Source: Pedobacter boryungensis
GTDB lineage: Bacteria; Bacteroidota; Bacteroidia; Sphingobacteriales; Sphingobacteriaceae
Direction: 5' to 3'
Assembly: GCF_013204825.1 (NCBI RefSeq)
Contig: NZ_JABMKV010000005.1
Span: 1 to 64,000 of the forward strand
DNA length: 64,000 nt
Positions 1 to 10,900 of the stretch are shown here, piece by piece. Position 1 is the first letter of the stretch, and each line of letters opens with the position of its first letter. The translations under genes and the position numbers were made by a program. The notes under the pieces were generated by a model, which saw only the letters and a list, made by a program, of their open reading frames with translations, was not told the DNA's origin and ran no database searches.

Positions 1-61
1 TTAAGCCCGCCAGAGCCGATGGTACTGCAGTAACATGTGGGAGAGTAGGTCGGTGCCAGAT
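1..61 (+). rRNA. rrf: 5S ribosomal RNA, 3' part
   Basis: The first ~60 bases match the conserved 3' half of bacterial 5S rRNA, including the GCCGATGGTACTGC block and the GTGGGAGAGTAGGTCGG block near the 3' end. The 5' half lies outside the window. A strong hairpin terminator follows immediately, which fits the end of an rrn operon transcribed rightwards. The exact 3' end is an estimate because the 5' partner strand of helix I is not visible. Confidence 0.9.
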
Positions 62-69
62 CCTAAAGA

Positions 70-100
70 AGCCCTGTAGCTAACGCTGCAGGGCTTTCTT
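70..100 (+). terminator. Rho-independent terminator of the rRNA operon
   Basis: The arms AGCCCTGTAGC and GCTGCAGGGCT form an 11-bp stem with one G-U pair and a short TAAC loop. A T-rich tract follows. It lies just after the 5S 3' end. Confidence 0.85.
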
Positions 101-272
101 GTTTTATTAAAATCCAATAATAAATAACTCTTACTCACACTTCCTTGGCTATCAATCGATGTAATTCAAATAGCTATGTTTTTGTTAAATTTTTGTTAAA
201 ATCTATCAAGTAACAATCATAAAAATTTTAAAACTGTATTATTGTAAATTACGTTAATCTTAAAAAAGCATT

Positions 273-2039
273 ATGGCCATGAAATTGAAGATTAGTTTAT
301 TTTTTGTATTTTTTATCTCGATAAGTGCTGGCGTTTTTGCTCAAGATAAAAATGTTATACTTCCACCAAATTGGTTTAATCTTGACTTAGTATCTAATGG
401 ATATTTTGGTATAAGCACTGATAAAGCATATAGTGAATTACTAAAAGATAAAAAACCTAAGCAGAAAATTATAGTTGCAGTAATAGATGGTGGTACGGAT
501 ATTAACCATGAAGATTTAAAAGATGTTTTATGGACGAATACAAAAGAAATTCCAGGTAATGGAATTGATGATGATGGTAATGGTTATATAGATGATATCC
601 ACGGCTGGAATTTTTTAGGCTCAAAGAAAGGTAATCTTGCATACGATAATTTGGAATTAGTACGTATTAAAAGAAAATTTGAACCTAAATACAGGTCTAC
701 CATTATGACAACTGTGTTAGATAGTATAGAAAAGAAGGAATATGCACTTTACAAAAGAGTACAAGCAGATTTTGGAAAGAAATATGAAGATGCAAGTTCA
801 ACTTTTCCTATATATATTCTAATTAAAAAGGTTATGGATTCTGTGGCATTGATTAATAAAAAAGATATACCGTCCTTAGAAGATATAGAAAAGTATAAAG
901 CCGATGATGAGACAGAAGAATATGTAAAGAAAATAATTAGGAAAGGCAGTAAGGATGAAGGAAGTATTGAGAAATTTTATACTGCTATTAAGAAGGGATA
1001 TGAAGAATTAGAAGTTATGTTAAAATATAACTTAAATGTGAATTATGACCAACGTGCTGAATTAGTGGGTGATGATTATTCAAATTCCGAACAACGTATT
1101 TATGGAAACGCAGATGTTATAGGACCAAAGGCTGATCATGGAACTCATGTTTCTGGAATTATCGGTGCCAATAGAAGTAATGGGCTTGGGATTTTGGGTG
1201 TCGCAAATAATGTAAGTATTATGACGATTAGGGTTGTACCCGAGGGTGATGAACGGGATAAGGATGTAGCAAATGGAATTCGTTATGCTGTTGATAATGG
1301 TGCAAGAGTAATAAACATGAGCTTTGGTAAAAGTTATAAGTGGGATAAGAAAGCTGTAGATGAAGCAGTAAAATATGCAGAATCTAAAGGCGTATTACTA
1401 GTGCATGCAGCGGGTAATAACAATAAAAATAACGACATTGAAGATAACTACCCTAATAAATATTATGATAGTCCGGAAGCTATAGCCTATGCTAATGCTA
1501 ATCAAAAAACCGATATTTCGAAGTTTATACCACCGAAATCAGATGGGATTATGAATGGACAGATGAGTAGGAGACAAGACCCATTTTTGAAACCAAAACC
1601 ATTAGATTCTGCGAAATTTAATTTACCGCACGCAAATAATTGGATTGAAGTAGGTGCTAGTTCTTATAAAGATGATGATAATTTAAAAGCATCTTTTTCT
1701 AATTATGGTAAAAATAATGTTGATGTATTTGCACCAGGTTTTATGATTAACTCTACTGTACCTGGATCAAAATATGAAGAATATGATGGTACAAGTATGG
1801 CAGCTCCGGTGGTTTCAGGCCTTGCAGCTTTAGTTTTGAGCTATTATCCAGAACTAAATCCAACGCAGTTGAGAGATATTATTATTAAATCTGTCACAAA
1901 AGTTGATCATAAGATTAAATATAAAAATGAAAGAGATGAAAACATTAGAGTTCCATTTTCGGAGATTTGCGTAAGTGGAGGTATTGTTAATGCATACAAT
2001 GCGTTAAAATTGGCAGCTTCTTATCAACTTTCAAAATAG
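273..2039 (+). CDS. Secreted S8 family serine peptidase (subtilase)
   Basis: Subtilisin-like serine protease, 588 aa, probably exported to the periplasm or surface. A signal peptide spans residues ~1-23, ending in VFA before QD. The catalytic triad is visible: Asp72 in VIDGGTD, His289 in DHGTHVSG and Ser508 in GTSMAAP. The oxyanion Asn382 is in HAAGNN. Between the Asp and His blocks lie about 215 residues, far more than in subtilisin; the extra Lys/Glu-rich segment is probably a helical insertion. No C-terminal type IX sorting domain is evident. ATG 273 and ATG 279 are both possible starts. The gene stands alone between the rRNA terminator and its own terminator. Confidence 0.92.
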   Translation: MAMKLKISLFFVFFISISAGVFAQDKNVILPPNWFNLDLVSNGYFGISTDKAYSELLKDKKPKQKIIVAVIDGGTDINHEDLKDVLWTNTKEIPGNGIDDDGNGYIDDIHGWNFLGSKKGNLAYDNLELVRIKRKFEPKYRSTIMTTVLDSIEKKEYALYKRVQADFGKKYEDASSTFPIYILIKKVMDSVALINKKDIPSLEDIEKYKADDETEEYVKKIIRKGSKDEGSIEKFYTAIKKGYEELEVMLKYNLNVNYDQRAELVGDDYSNSEQRIYGNADVIGPKADHGTHVSGIIGANRSNGLGILGVANNVSIMTIRVVPEGDERDKDVANGIRYAVDNGARVINMSFGKSYKWDKKAVDEAVKYAESKGVLLVHAAGNNNKNNDIEDNYPNKYYDSPEAIAYANANQKTDISKFIPPKSDGIMNGQMSRRQDPFLKPKPLDSAKFNLPHANNWIEVGASSYKDDDNLKASFSNYGKNNVDVFAPGFMINSTVPGSKYEEYDGTSMAAPVVSGLAALVLSYYPELNPTQLRDIIIKSVTKVDHKIKYKNERDENIRVPFSEICVSGGIVNAYNALKLAASYQLSK

Positions 2040-2057
2040 CTATAAAAAAGTCTAATT

Positions 2058-2089
2058 AAACCCTTGATTAAATAATCAGGGGTTTTTTG
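2058..2089 (+). terminator. Terminator after the subtilase gene
   Basis: The arms AAACCCTTGATT and AATCAGGGGTTT pair across a 4-nt AAAT loop with one T-G wobble, followed by a run of T. It is placed 18 nt after the subtilase stop codon. Confidence 0.8.
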
Positions 2090-2290
2090 TTTATATCATT
2101 TTAGGTATAATTGGTAACAATTTAGTGATTTATTTAAAACGAATTTTGTAAAAAGGCCCTTTACGAGAGGAAGATCAGCTTTTTATAATTTTATTCATGT
2201 TGTTATAAAGAAAGGTTAGAATTTGACATTAAGCCATCGTTCTATTTTAAAGTCTATTCCATAACACTCAAACTAAATCCATTAGTGAAT

Positions 2291-3139
2291 ATGAAAAAAG
2301 TCTATTTAAGTTTATCAATTGGATTTTTAACTTTCAGTTGTTTTGCACAAAAAATGCCTGATGTGCAAATGTCGAATATGAATGCTCCAGCTATTATTAA
2401 AATAGATGGAAAAACATCAGAATGGAATAATTCTTTTGCAGCTGAAAATAAAAGAACAGAATTATTTTATAGCATAGCTAATGATGATAAGAATTTGTAC
2501 TTAGCTGTTAAGGCATCTACTGTAGCAGCTAGTAATAAAATTATGATTGGCGGAATAACATTTCTTATAAATAAAGAGGGAAAGAAAAAAGAAAAGGATG
2601 CAATAACTATAACATATCCTTTAATTGTTCGTGCAAATAGAGTACAAGGTGGAAGAGGTGGGCAAGGACAAAATAGACAAGTTGGTGGCCAAGGTGGCTT
2701 TCAAAATAGGTTGCAACAAAGTACGCAACAACGCGATTCCATTGCATTGGTTTTGCATAAAAGTCAATTAGCAACTGTAAAAGAAATAAAAATATCAGGG
2801 TTTAATGCCATAACAGATTCATTGATCTCAATTTACAACGAATATGGAATTAAAGCAGTGGCATCATTTGATCAAAAAGGGATGTATAATTGTGAATTCG
2901 CTATTCCTTTAAATCTACTTGGTTTATCTGTTAATGATAATAAAGAATTTGCTTATCAAATAAAGGTCAATGGATTTACTAATACAAATTTAGGTGGTAA
3001 CGGTGGAGGTAGTTTTGGCGGCAATGGTGGGGGATTTGGTGGAAGAGGTGGTGGTTTTGGAGGTGGGAATAATGGAAGTAGCGGGCAAGATTTGATGAGT
3101 GCTACCGATTTTTGGGGTAAATACAGTCTTGCAAAATAA
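2291..3139 (+). CDS. Exported glycine-rich protein with CBM9/DOMON-like N-terminal region
   Basis: 282 aa from ATG 2291; a GTG two codons upstream is less likely. A signal peptide ends near SCFAQ. Residues ~30-110 begin with the pattern IDGKTSEWN and continue with NDDKNLYLAV, which resembles the CBM9-like/DOMON beta-sandwich found in exported Bacteroidota proteins. This is a pattern judgement, not a profile hit. The middle is Gln/Gly/Arg-rich (RVQGGRGGQGQNRQ) and the C-terminus carries a long Gly/Asn/Phe-rich tract, probably flexible. It lies 29 nt upstream of a TonB-receptor-type barrel that has its own Gly/Asn tract, so the two probably form one transcript and act together at the outer membrane. 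The precise role is unknown. Confidence 0.75.
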   Translation: MKKVYLSLSIGFLTFSCFAQKMPDVQMSNMNAPAIIKIDGKTSEWNNSFAAENKRTELFYSIANDDKNLYLAVKASTVAASNKIMIGGITFLINKEGKKKEKDAITITYPLIVRANRVQGGRGGQGQNRQVGGQGGFQNRLQQSTQQRDSIALVLHKSQLATVKEIKISGFNAITDSLISIYNEYGIKAVASFDQKGMYNCEFAIPLNLLGLSVNDNKEFAYQIKVNGFTNTNLGGNGGGSFGGNGGGFGGRGGGFGGGNNGSSGQDLMSATDFWGKYSLAK

Positions 3140-3168
3140 TCTAATTTATAAGCTCTTAACCATCTATT

Positions 3169-6060
3169 ATGGCTCATTTTTATCAATGCCGTTCCTTTGT
3201 TATTCTATTTTTAAGATTAACTCTTTTGATTTTTTTAACAATTTGTAGCACTAATTCATATGCTCAAACACCTAAAAAAACAAATACACCACCACCTCCA
3301 GTATTAATTCGTGAAATTAGCGGAATAGTTAAAGATACCACAGATGTTGGATTGCCAAGCGCCACTGTACGTTTAACTTCTGATAAAGATACATTGGTAA
3401 TAAGCACTAATCCTGATGGGATTTTTGTATTTAAAAATGTAAAATCAGCTACTTACACTTTAACTATAAATATGTTAGGTTATAGTCCTTTGGTTGGTAA
3501 ATACAAGCAAAATGATGCAATACCTAGGATTGTTATGGATCCGATTATTTTAAAACCTCAATCCAATACTTTAAATGCGGTTGTAATTAATGGAACGCCT
3601 TCTATTACTTATAAAACTGATACTGTAGAATATAAAGCGAGCGATTATATTGTAAGAGAAAATGCTACGGTTGATGAATTATTGAAAAAGATGGAAGGCA
3701 TGGAGGTTGGTACAGATGGTACACTTGTACATCAAGGAACTGCTGTAACAAAAGCTAAAATTAATGGTAAAACGTATTTAGGAGGAGATGTATCTACGGC
3801 TATTCAGAATTTACCAGCAGAAATTGTAGAAAAAATTCAGGTGGTAGATGATTATGGAGATCAGGCAGCTAGAACAGGAATTAAAGATGGTGATCCGGAA
3901 AAAATTTTAAATATCGTTACACGTGCTGATAAATCTGTTGGTAATACAGCTAATATCGCTGCTGGTGCTGGGAATAATGAAAGATATGAAGGTTCTGTAT
4001 TTGCAACAAGATTAAATGCAAACCAAACAATAGGTGTTAATGCTAGAATTAATAATACTGTAAACGGAGTAGCAAATAGCGGAAACAACGGTGGTGGTAA
4101 TGGTGGTAATAACGGAGGTGGTGGAAGAGGCGGTAATGGTGGTGGTGGAAACTCATCAGATGGAAGTGGAGGAACTACAAATAATGGGAATACTGCTTTT
4201 TCTTATCGTGACCAGTTAAGTAAAAAAGTTAAAATTAATACTAATTATAGGTATAATTTTAGTGATGTCAATTCGCTGAATAGTAGCATCTCTCAAATTC
4301 CAAGTTTATTGGGCAAAACGTTCTCAACAAATGATGGATCAAATGATAACAATACAAAATCACACAATTTGAGTTTTGAATTAGAAGCCGATTTGGATAG
4401 TGCAAATTTTTTAAGAGTTAGTCCAACATTTAATTATTCATCTACAGTTTCAGGTAGCCAATCGTTCAATACTCAAAAGTTTATTGCAACAAATCCAACA
4501 TCAACAAACCAGTCATTTCGCCAAGATCAGACTGGTAAAAATACAAGCGCAAATACAAGGCCTAATTACGGAGTTACAGTTTTTTATCAGCATATCTTTA
4601 AAAAGCCAAGAAGAAATATATCTCTACAAGTTAGTTTAAACAATAATGATCAAGAAGCAGAGCAGGAGCGCAATTCACGTATACTTTATTATGATGGATT
4701 ATCTGATGTTGTGCTTAAAGATTCATTGGTACACCGAATGGTTGATAGGGATAATTTAACAAAAAATTATAGAGGAAGTTTGACTTTTGCTGAACCATTA
4801 ACTGCAAATACACAATTGGAGTTTAATGGGCAAATTAATTACAATGGTTACGATAACACCGCTATAACGAGTAATATTTTTGCAAATGGAGATAAGCAAA
4901 TCGTAGACTCATTAAGTAATATATATGATTACTCTTTTACACAAACACGCTTGGCTTTAAATTACCGTTATGGTGTTTCAAATGCTTCTAAAATTAGGTT
5001 TTCATTAGGTTTAACTGCAGTTCCGGGAGTGCTTAGTGGTACTAAAGCAAGTTTAGGGACATCAACTCATAGAACCAGCTTTAACCTAATTCCTATTGCC
5101 CGTTTCCAATATTTGTGGTCTAGACAACATAGTATCCAAATCAATTATTCTGGGAATGCTTCTGAACCTACTTTTGATCAGATCCAACCTGTTAGAGATG
5201 TGTCAAATCCACAAAATCCTATAGTTGGTAATCCAAATCTTAAAGTAACATTTAATCACTCTATCAACACTAATTATAATAACTACATCGCTAATTCTAA
5301 GTTAAATTATTCGGTAAATGCCAATGCTACATTTATAGAAAATTCTGTGGTAAGAAATGTAGTGCAAATTATTGATGCCTATAATAGTAAGAAAAATGAA
5401 ACTCGTTATGTAAATATTAATGGTGTGTATCGTATAAATGGAAATTATTCTATTAGTAAACAACTTGATAACCGTAAATACAATCTTACATTAAATGGTA
5501 ATGCAAGCTATAATCATGGTGTTTCAATGAGTGATAACAAGGAAAATATTACGACAACTTGGCGATTTAATGAACGCTTTGGGCCAAGAATTAATCCAAC
5601 TGAATGGTTAGAGGTTAATCCTTTTGTTTCGTATGATTATACAAAGTCGAATAATACTTTGGCTAGTTCAATTGATAGTAAAACAAATACACTGGCATTT
5701 AATATTGATGGAAAAATTTACATGTGGCAAAGCTTAATTTTCGGATATAGCGCCAGTAAAAACTATGTGAGCGGAATAAATGCAAATATCACAAATAATC
5801 CTTTAGTAATTAATGGATATTTAGAAAAGGAATTCTGGAAACGTAAAGCGAAATTTACTCTTCAAGTATTTGATATCTTAAATCAAAACAATTTTGTGAA
5901 TAGAAATATTTTAGATAATGGTGGTATTATAGATACAAAATCAAACTCACTTAGCAGATACTTTATGCTTCGTTTCAGTGTACGTTTACAAAAATGGAGT
6001 GGGATTAAACCTCGTAATGGAAGGCAAATGATGAGAAGAGGAGATGGAAGTTTTAATTAA
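3169..6060 (+). CDS. TonB-dependent-receptor-like outer membrane beta-barrel protein
   Basis: 963 aa. The N-terminal signal region ends near SYAQ. A carboxypeptidase-regulatory-like domain (residues ~48-115, ISGIVKDTT... to MLGYSPLV) is followed by a plug-like region (~130-250: LNAVVINGTP, VDELLKKMEGM, DGDPEKILNIVT). The rest is rich in alternating aromatic/polar segments and ends with a C-terminal strand FMLRFSVRLQKW, as expected for an outer-membrane barrel. Residues ~303-345 form a Gly/Asn-rich tract inserted in the early barrel region. The family is common in Bacteroidota as outer membrane beta-barrel or TonB-dependent receptor proteins; the substrate cannot be read. It probably shares a transcript with the preceding exported protein, 29 nt upstream. 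Confidence 0.85.
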   Translation: MAHFYQCRSFVILFLRLTLLIFLTICSTNSYAQTPKKTNTPPPPVLIREISGIVKDTTDVGLPSATVRLTSDKDTLVISTNPDGIFVFKNVKSATYTLTINMLGYSPLVGKYKQNDAIPRIVMDPIILKPQSNTLNAVVINGTPSITYKTDTVEYKASDYIVRENATVDELLKKMEGMEVGTDGTLVHQGTAVTKAKINGKTYLGGDVSTAIQNLPAEIVEKIQVVDDYGDQAARTGIKDGDPEKILNIVTRADKSVGNTANIAAGAGNNERYEGSVFATRLNANQTIGVNARINNTVNGVANSGNNGGGNGGNNGGGGRGGNGGGGNSSDGSGGTTNNGNTAFSYRDQLSKKVKINTNYRYNFSDVNSLNSSISQIPSLLGKTFSTNDGSNDNNTKSHNLSFELEADLDSANFLRVSPTFNYSSTVSGSQSFNTQKFIATNPTSTNQSFRQDQTGKNTSANTRPNYGVTVFYQHIFKKPRRNISLQVSLNNNDQEAEQERNSRILYYDGLSDVVLKDSLVHRMVDRDNLTKNYRGSLTFAEPLTANTQLEFNGQINYNGYDNTAITSNIFANGDKQIVDSLSNIYDYSFTQTRLALNYRYGVSNASKIRFSLGLTAVPGVLSGTKASLGTSTHRTSFNLIPIARFQYLWSRQHSIQINYSGNASEPTFDQIQPVRDVSNPQNPIVGNPNLKVTFNHSINTNYNNYIANSKLNYSVNANATFIENSVVRNVVQIIDAYNSKKNETRYVNINGVYRINGNYSISKQLDNRKYNLTLNGNASYNHGVSMSDNKENITTTWRFNERFGPRINPTEWLEVNPFVSYDYTKSNNTLASSIDSKTNTLAFNIDGKIYMWQSLIFGYSASKNYVSGINANITNNPLVINGYLEKEFWKRKAKFTLQVFDILNQNNFVNRNILDNGGIIDTKSNSLSRYFMLRFSVRLQKWSGIKPRNGRQMMRRGDGSFN

Positions 6061-6339
6061 AATCTAAATTTCTTGAAAAGATTTAATAGTGCTGTTTTAA
6101 ATAATTTCCAATCTTCTCTTATTCCTGTATATATAACTTAATACAATAGTCTTTTAGAGGGTATATTTTTCTATTATTTGTCTTGTTATATTCGAATATG
6201 TACCTTTTAGGAGCTATGGTGCAATCTTTTCTCTATTTTAAGTTTTAATATATATTAATCCTATCAGCCTAAAAGATGATTGGATGGAACTTTGTGTTGC
6301 TCTAATTTTGGATGTGATAAGTTATTGATCATATCATTT

Positions 6340-6696
6340 ATGAAATTAGAATTAGAATATACATGTCTTAAGGTTAAGGATGTTGAGGAAGCGGTAATAT
6401 TTCTTAAGAGTATATTAGACCTTGAGTTAGAAAATGTAAACGATCTTCAAAAAACTATATTGGTTACTAATAGTAATCATAAAATTGAATTGCAGGAATG
6501 TATTGATCACATTGAAAATCAGCAAGTTTTGTTGTTAACTAAAGATTGCATCCAAGATTTCTATACGTTAAAAAGTAGAGGCGTCTATTTCGTTACAACG
6601 CCTGATTATACAAGTTTAGGTTTAATGGCTGAATTTTTAGATTTATATGGGAATAGTTATCGATTGCTAGAAGAACGCAATTATAAACTTAATTGA
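6340..6696 (+). CDS. VOC-superfamily (glyoxalase/bleomycin-resistance fold) protein
   Basis: 118 aa from ATG 6340. A longer frame from 6280 exists, but its first 20 residues are Cys-rich and do not fit the fold. The sequence shows the half-module pattern of VOC proteins: VKDVEEAVIFLKSILDLELE at the start, then FYTLKSRGVYF, and AEFLDLYGNSYRLLE at the end. The metal-ligand pattern is not clear, so the activity is unknown. Its stop codon is separated by a single base from the start of the AraC-type regulator, which suggests translational coupling and a shared signal or substrate. Confidence 0.7.
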   Translation: MKLELEYTCLKVKDVEEAVIFLKSILDLELENVNDLQKTILVTNSNHKIELQECIDHIENQQVLLLTKDCIQDFYTLKSRGVYFVTTPDYTSLGLMAEFLDLYGNSYRLLEERNYKLN

Positions 6697-6697
6697 A

Positions 6698-7573
6698 ATG
6701 AGAGTTTATAAAGAATTAATTAATAAAAATCTAATTGTAAGTCATACAACATATAAGGGTGAAATAGATATTAGTGAAGAAAACTATAGCTTTAAAATCA
6801 TATTTAATGGTTATCAAGATTTTTTAATTGGCAATCGTGAAATTAGGCTTTATCCAGATAGTTTTGTATTGTTAGCTCCAGGTACTAAATGTATAAGTAG
6901 AGTAGATTTGAATGAACAAATTAAAACTCTTTCAATTTCGTTAACCCAAAATTTTGTAGAAGATTTTTTGAGATCAAGTCATATGAATTCAAATTCTCTA
7001 AACACTTATAAAAAACAGCAAAATCAGCTACCCATCCAAACAATTTATCCTCTTAAAGGTGATATGTGGTTCACTATAATTAATTTAAAAAATCAACTTA
7101 TAAGAAGTGAATGTAGTGAGCAATTGGTTAATGAATACCTTTCGCATTTATTAATTAACTATTATAGACTTTACTACCAAGAAGTTCAGCAGAAATTTGA
7201 TAATCTAAATTTTGTTAGAAGTACTACAAAAAGTGAGATATTTAATAGGCTAATATTAGCAAAGGAATATATCAGCAATAATTATAATAGAAAATTTAAA
7301 ATTGAAGATGTGGCTGTTGCGTCCTGTTTATCGACAACACATTTAATGCGAACTTTTAAGCTTGCATATGGATTGTCTACGTATGAATATTTAACACAGG
7401 TTCGCCTTAGTAGATCACAAGCCTTATTAAGGACTGGAAAATATTCAATAAATGAAATTGTGATGCTTGTAGGTTTTGAATCAGTAAGTTCGTTTATTAG
7501 CTTGTTTAAAGCATCATTCAATCATACTCCTTTAAAATTCAAAAAGCTTTTACAACAAAAATCATCAGCATAA
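6698..7573 (+). CDS. AraC family transcriptional regulator
   Basis: 291 aa. The N-terminal ~170 residues look like a cupin-type ligand-sensing domain (FLIGNREIRLYPDSFVLLAPG). The C-terminal ~100 residues hold the double helix-turn-helix of the AraC/XylS family: IEDVAVASCLSTTHLMRTFK for the first, and INEIVMLVGFESVSSFISLFK followed by HTPLKFKK for the second. It starts one base after the VOC gene. It precedes a SusC/SusD pair in the same orientation but is separated from it by a terminator-like hairpin, so it may regulate that pair from its own transcript. Target and ligand are unknown. Confidence 0.9.
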   Translation: MRVYKELINKNLIVSHTTYKGEIDISEENYSFKIIFNGYQDFLIGNREIRLYPDSFVLLAPGTKCISRVDLNEQIKTLSISLTQNFVEDFLRSSHMNSNSLNTYKKQQNQLPIQTIYPLKGDMWFTIINLKNQLIRSECSEQLVNEYLSHLLINYYRLYYQEVQQKFDNLNFVRSTTKSEIFNRLILAKEYISNNYNRKFKIEDVAVASCLSTTHLMRTFKLAYGLSTYEYLTQVRLSRSQALLRTGKYSINEIVMLVGFESVSSFISLFKASFNHTPLKFKKLLQQKSSA

Positions 7574-7611
7574 AAGCATTAGTATAATTTTTCCTTAAAT
7601 AGAATATTGAG

Positions 7612-7878
7612 AATGGTGTTCTGGAAATATTTTAGATAAATAAAGCCACTTACCTTTGATTATTGAATTCGCATAATTTTTAGTACAGGTTATATCACGG
7701 ATTCAATGTTAGTTAGTTATTTAATAGCAGTAAGCTTCCAGGATTGGGGTTTACTGCTTTTTTGTTTATAGGATTCCATTATAAATGGTTTTTAAATAAA
7801 CATATATTATTAACCCAATCGAAATTTTAACTCCTTGAAATAGATTATTTAGTAAATGGTGTTCTACGAACATTTTAC
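7612..7878. repeat. Imperfect direct repeat flanking the SusC upstream region
   Basis: Two related copies of AATGGTGTTCT followed by a GAA-ATTTTA-like tail lie at about 7612-7634 and 7855-7878, in the otherwise gene-free stretch between the AraC gene and susC. The shared core is 11 identical bases plus a partially matching tail. AraC-type regulators often bind direct repeats, so these could be operators. That role is inferred. Confidence 0.4.
7726..7765 (+). terminator. Terminator between the AraC gene and susC
   Basis: AGCAGTAA (7726-7733) pairs with TTACTGCT (7751-7758), with additional G-U-containing pairs inside the loop. Six T follow. It separates the VOC/AraC transcript from the SusC/SusD unit. 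Confidence 0.65.
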
Positions 7879-7947
7879 ATTTTGCTTTCTGCCTAATTTG
7901 CTAAATGGACAGAAATTCATCTGTCTTTAAAAACTAAAATCTAAGCT

Positions 7948-10900
7948 ATGAAACAAAAATTACTATTGTTAATGGTAATGTCTTGTTGGTTATTTAATGT
8001 GGCTTTAGCTCAGCAAATAACCATTAAAGGTAAAATTACCGATTCGGAGGGTGCTCCAATTCCTGGAGCAAATGTTAAAGTGCAAAACACACAAAAATTT
8101 GCAGTATCAGATTCAGAAGGTGGTTACGTTATTAATGTACCTAATGGATCTACTGCTTTAGAATTTTCATTTATTGGTTATGTTTCTCAAACCAAAACTA
8201 TTGGTACGTCACGTACAATTGATGTTGTATTAGTTGGAGATTCTAAGAGCTTAGATGTGGTTGTGGTTACGGCGGTTGGAATAGAAAAGAATAAAGCTTC
8301 TTTAGGTTACTCCGCAGTTATTATAAAAAACGAAGATTTAACTAACGGTAAACAAACCAATTTAATCAATGGTCTTACGGGTAAAACACCTGGTGTGCAA
8401 ATTGGGCGCTCAAGTGGAGGTGTAAATACTGCTACACGTATTACAATGCGTGGTACTAGATCTCTACAAGGGGAAGGACAGCCATTATTTGTGATTGACG
8501 GTATGCCAATTGATAATTCTGCTTCACAACCTTCATCAACTTCGGCTAATCAAGTAGATGTTGGTAATCGCATAGGTGATATTAATCCTGATGATATTGA
8601 ATCGGTTACTATACTTAAGGGAGCTAATGCAGCTGCATTATATGGCTCTCAAGGGGTTAATGGTGCTATTGTAATCACAACAAAGACAGGTAAGGATGCT
8701 GCAATGCGTAACAAAAAGTTAGAAATTAATGTGGTTTCTACTTTTCAAATGGATAAAGTGCAAAAACTTCCAGAACTACAAAATGAGTTCGGTTCAGGTT
8801 ACGAAAATGGTACTGGAAATCCAGCAATTTATGATGAGATTGAGAATACTAATTGGGGGCCTAAGTTTGATGGTAAAATGGTTCAATCTGGACCAACTTT
8901 GGCAAATGGACATACATTAATGATTCCTTATAGTGCAGTTTCTGACAATGCTAAAAACTTTTTCAATACAGGTACTAATATCCAAAATTCAATTTCATTT
9001 CAAGGTGGTAATGAAAAAGGATCATTTTACGCGTCACTTTCTGATAATCAAGTTAAAGGAGTTGTTCCAGAAGACAAGTTTAGAAGAAATACTTTTAAGT
9101 TTTCTGGTTCAACTAAATTAGCTAACAATTTTAATGTAAATGCAAATGTTAGTTATAATAAAAACCTAACAAACACATCATTTGTAGGTACCGGAAATAA
9201 TAGTGTAATTAGTGATGTTTTAAATGTAAGTCGTCAAATAAATCTCGCAAATTTTAAAGATTGGAAAAATTATGAGTTTGCTACCACTCAAGGGTTTTTT
9301 AATGGGTACCAGCCAAATCCTTATTATGCAATAGCTAATAATAGATTTTCAGATAATTTGGACAGGTTTTTAGGGAGCTTGCAAATGGGCTATGCTCCAA
9401 CAAATTGGCTTAATGTAACTTGGCGTTTAGGAACAGACTATACTTCTACGAGAAGAAAACAAACTTTTGAAAAAACTGTTTTCGGAACTGGTCAACGGCC
9501 AACTGCAACTCCAGGAGCGATCATAGAAGATGCATTTTCTAACAGAATTATGAATTCAGATTTATTATTAACTTTCAAAAAAGATCTTTCTAAGGATTTT
9601 AATGCAACTTTAATTTTGTTAAATAACATTCGTCAAACGGATACACGTAATTTAACGGCTTCTGCAAGTGCAATATCCACTCCAGGCTTTTTTAATCTTT
9701 CTAATCGTGTTGGTGAGTTGGGCGGTTCAGAAACCATCAATAAAAAACGCTTAATTGGATGGGCAGGTGATTTGACTGTTGGCTACAAAGAATACCTATT
9801 TTTAAATGGAACTTTAAGGAATGATATTTCATCAACTCTTCCTAAAGATAACAACTCATATTTTTATCCATCTACAAGTATAAGTTTTATTCCAACTGAG
9901 GCTTTTTCAGCACTTAAAAATAATAAAATTCTTTCTTATGCTAAGTTAAGAGCAAGTTTTGCTAAAGTTGGTTCTGATGCTAACGCTTATAGTTTAGTGC
10001 CTACATTTGGTGCTGCTGCTGGCTTTCCATTTGGTTCCTTAGCCGCATTTACATTGTCAAATACCACACCTAATCCTACACTTAAACCAGAGTTTACCAC
10101 TTCTTATGAAATAGGAACTGAATTATCATTCTTAAAGGATAAAGTCGGAATAGATTTTACGTACTATAGCACTAGTACAGATGGACAAATTATAAATATT
10201 GGTATTCCAGCTGCTTCTGGATTTACTGCTGCAACAGTTAATGCAGGAGTAGTTACAAATAAAGGGATTGAGGTTGCTTTAAAAGGAAATCCGTTTAGAA
10301 ACCGTGATGGTTTTTCTTGGAACTTCACTGTGAGCTATACACACAACGTTAATGTAGTAAAATCTTTATATCAAGATTCGAAACAATTATCACTCGGTAC
10401 TGGAGATCCAGTTCCTACTGCTATTGTAGGTCAGCCAATATCTTTATTAGGTACAGCTTATTTACGTGATCCACAGGGAAGAATTGTAGTTGATGCTGTC
10501 TCTGGCTATATTAAATTAGATCCTAAATTAAAAAATTTAGGCCAAGTAAATCCAAAGCATATTTTAGGATTTAATAATACATTTTCTTATAAATCATTCT
10601 CGTTATCTACAACATTTGATTACAGAACTGGTAATGTGATTTATTCAGGAACTAAAAATACTCTAACCTTTACAGGATCTTCTTTAGAAACAACTAAATA
10701 TGGTCGTGAAGCTTTTGTGTATCCAAACTCAGTAATTGAAACTTCACCAGGAGTTTTTACGCCTAATACAACAGTAAAAACCCGTAGTGGTAATTTTGAT
10801 TTTTGGTACGGTAATTTTAATAGTTTTGCAGAATCTAGTATAGTTGATGCTGCTTTTCTAAAATTAAGAGATGCATCTTTTAGTTATCAATTACCAGCTA

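Noticed and set aside
2956..3186. Minus-strand Pro-rich 76-aa reading frame
   Set aside because: It is the antisense shadow of the glycine-rich tract of the plus-strand gene.
8729..9121. Two short plus-strand frames within susC
   Set aside because: Out-of-frame shadows of the SusC coding sequence.
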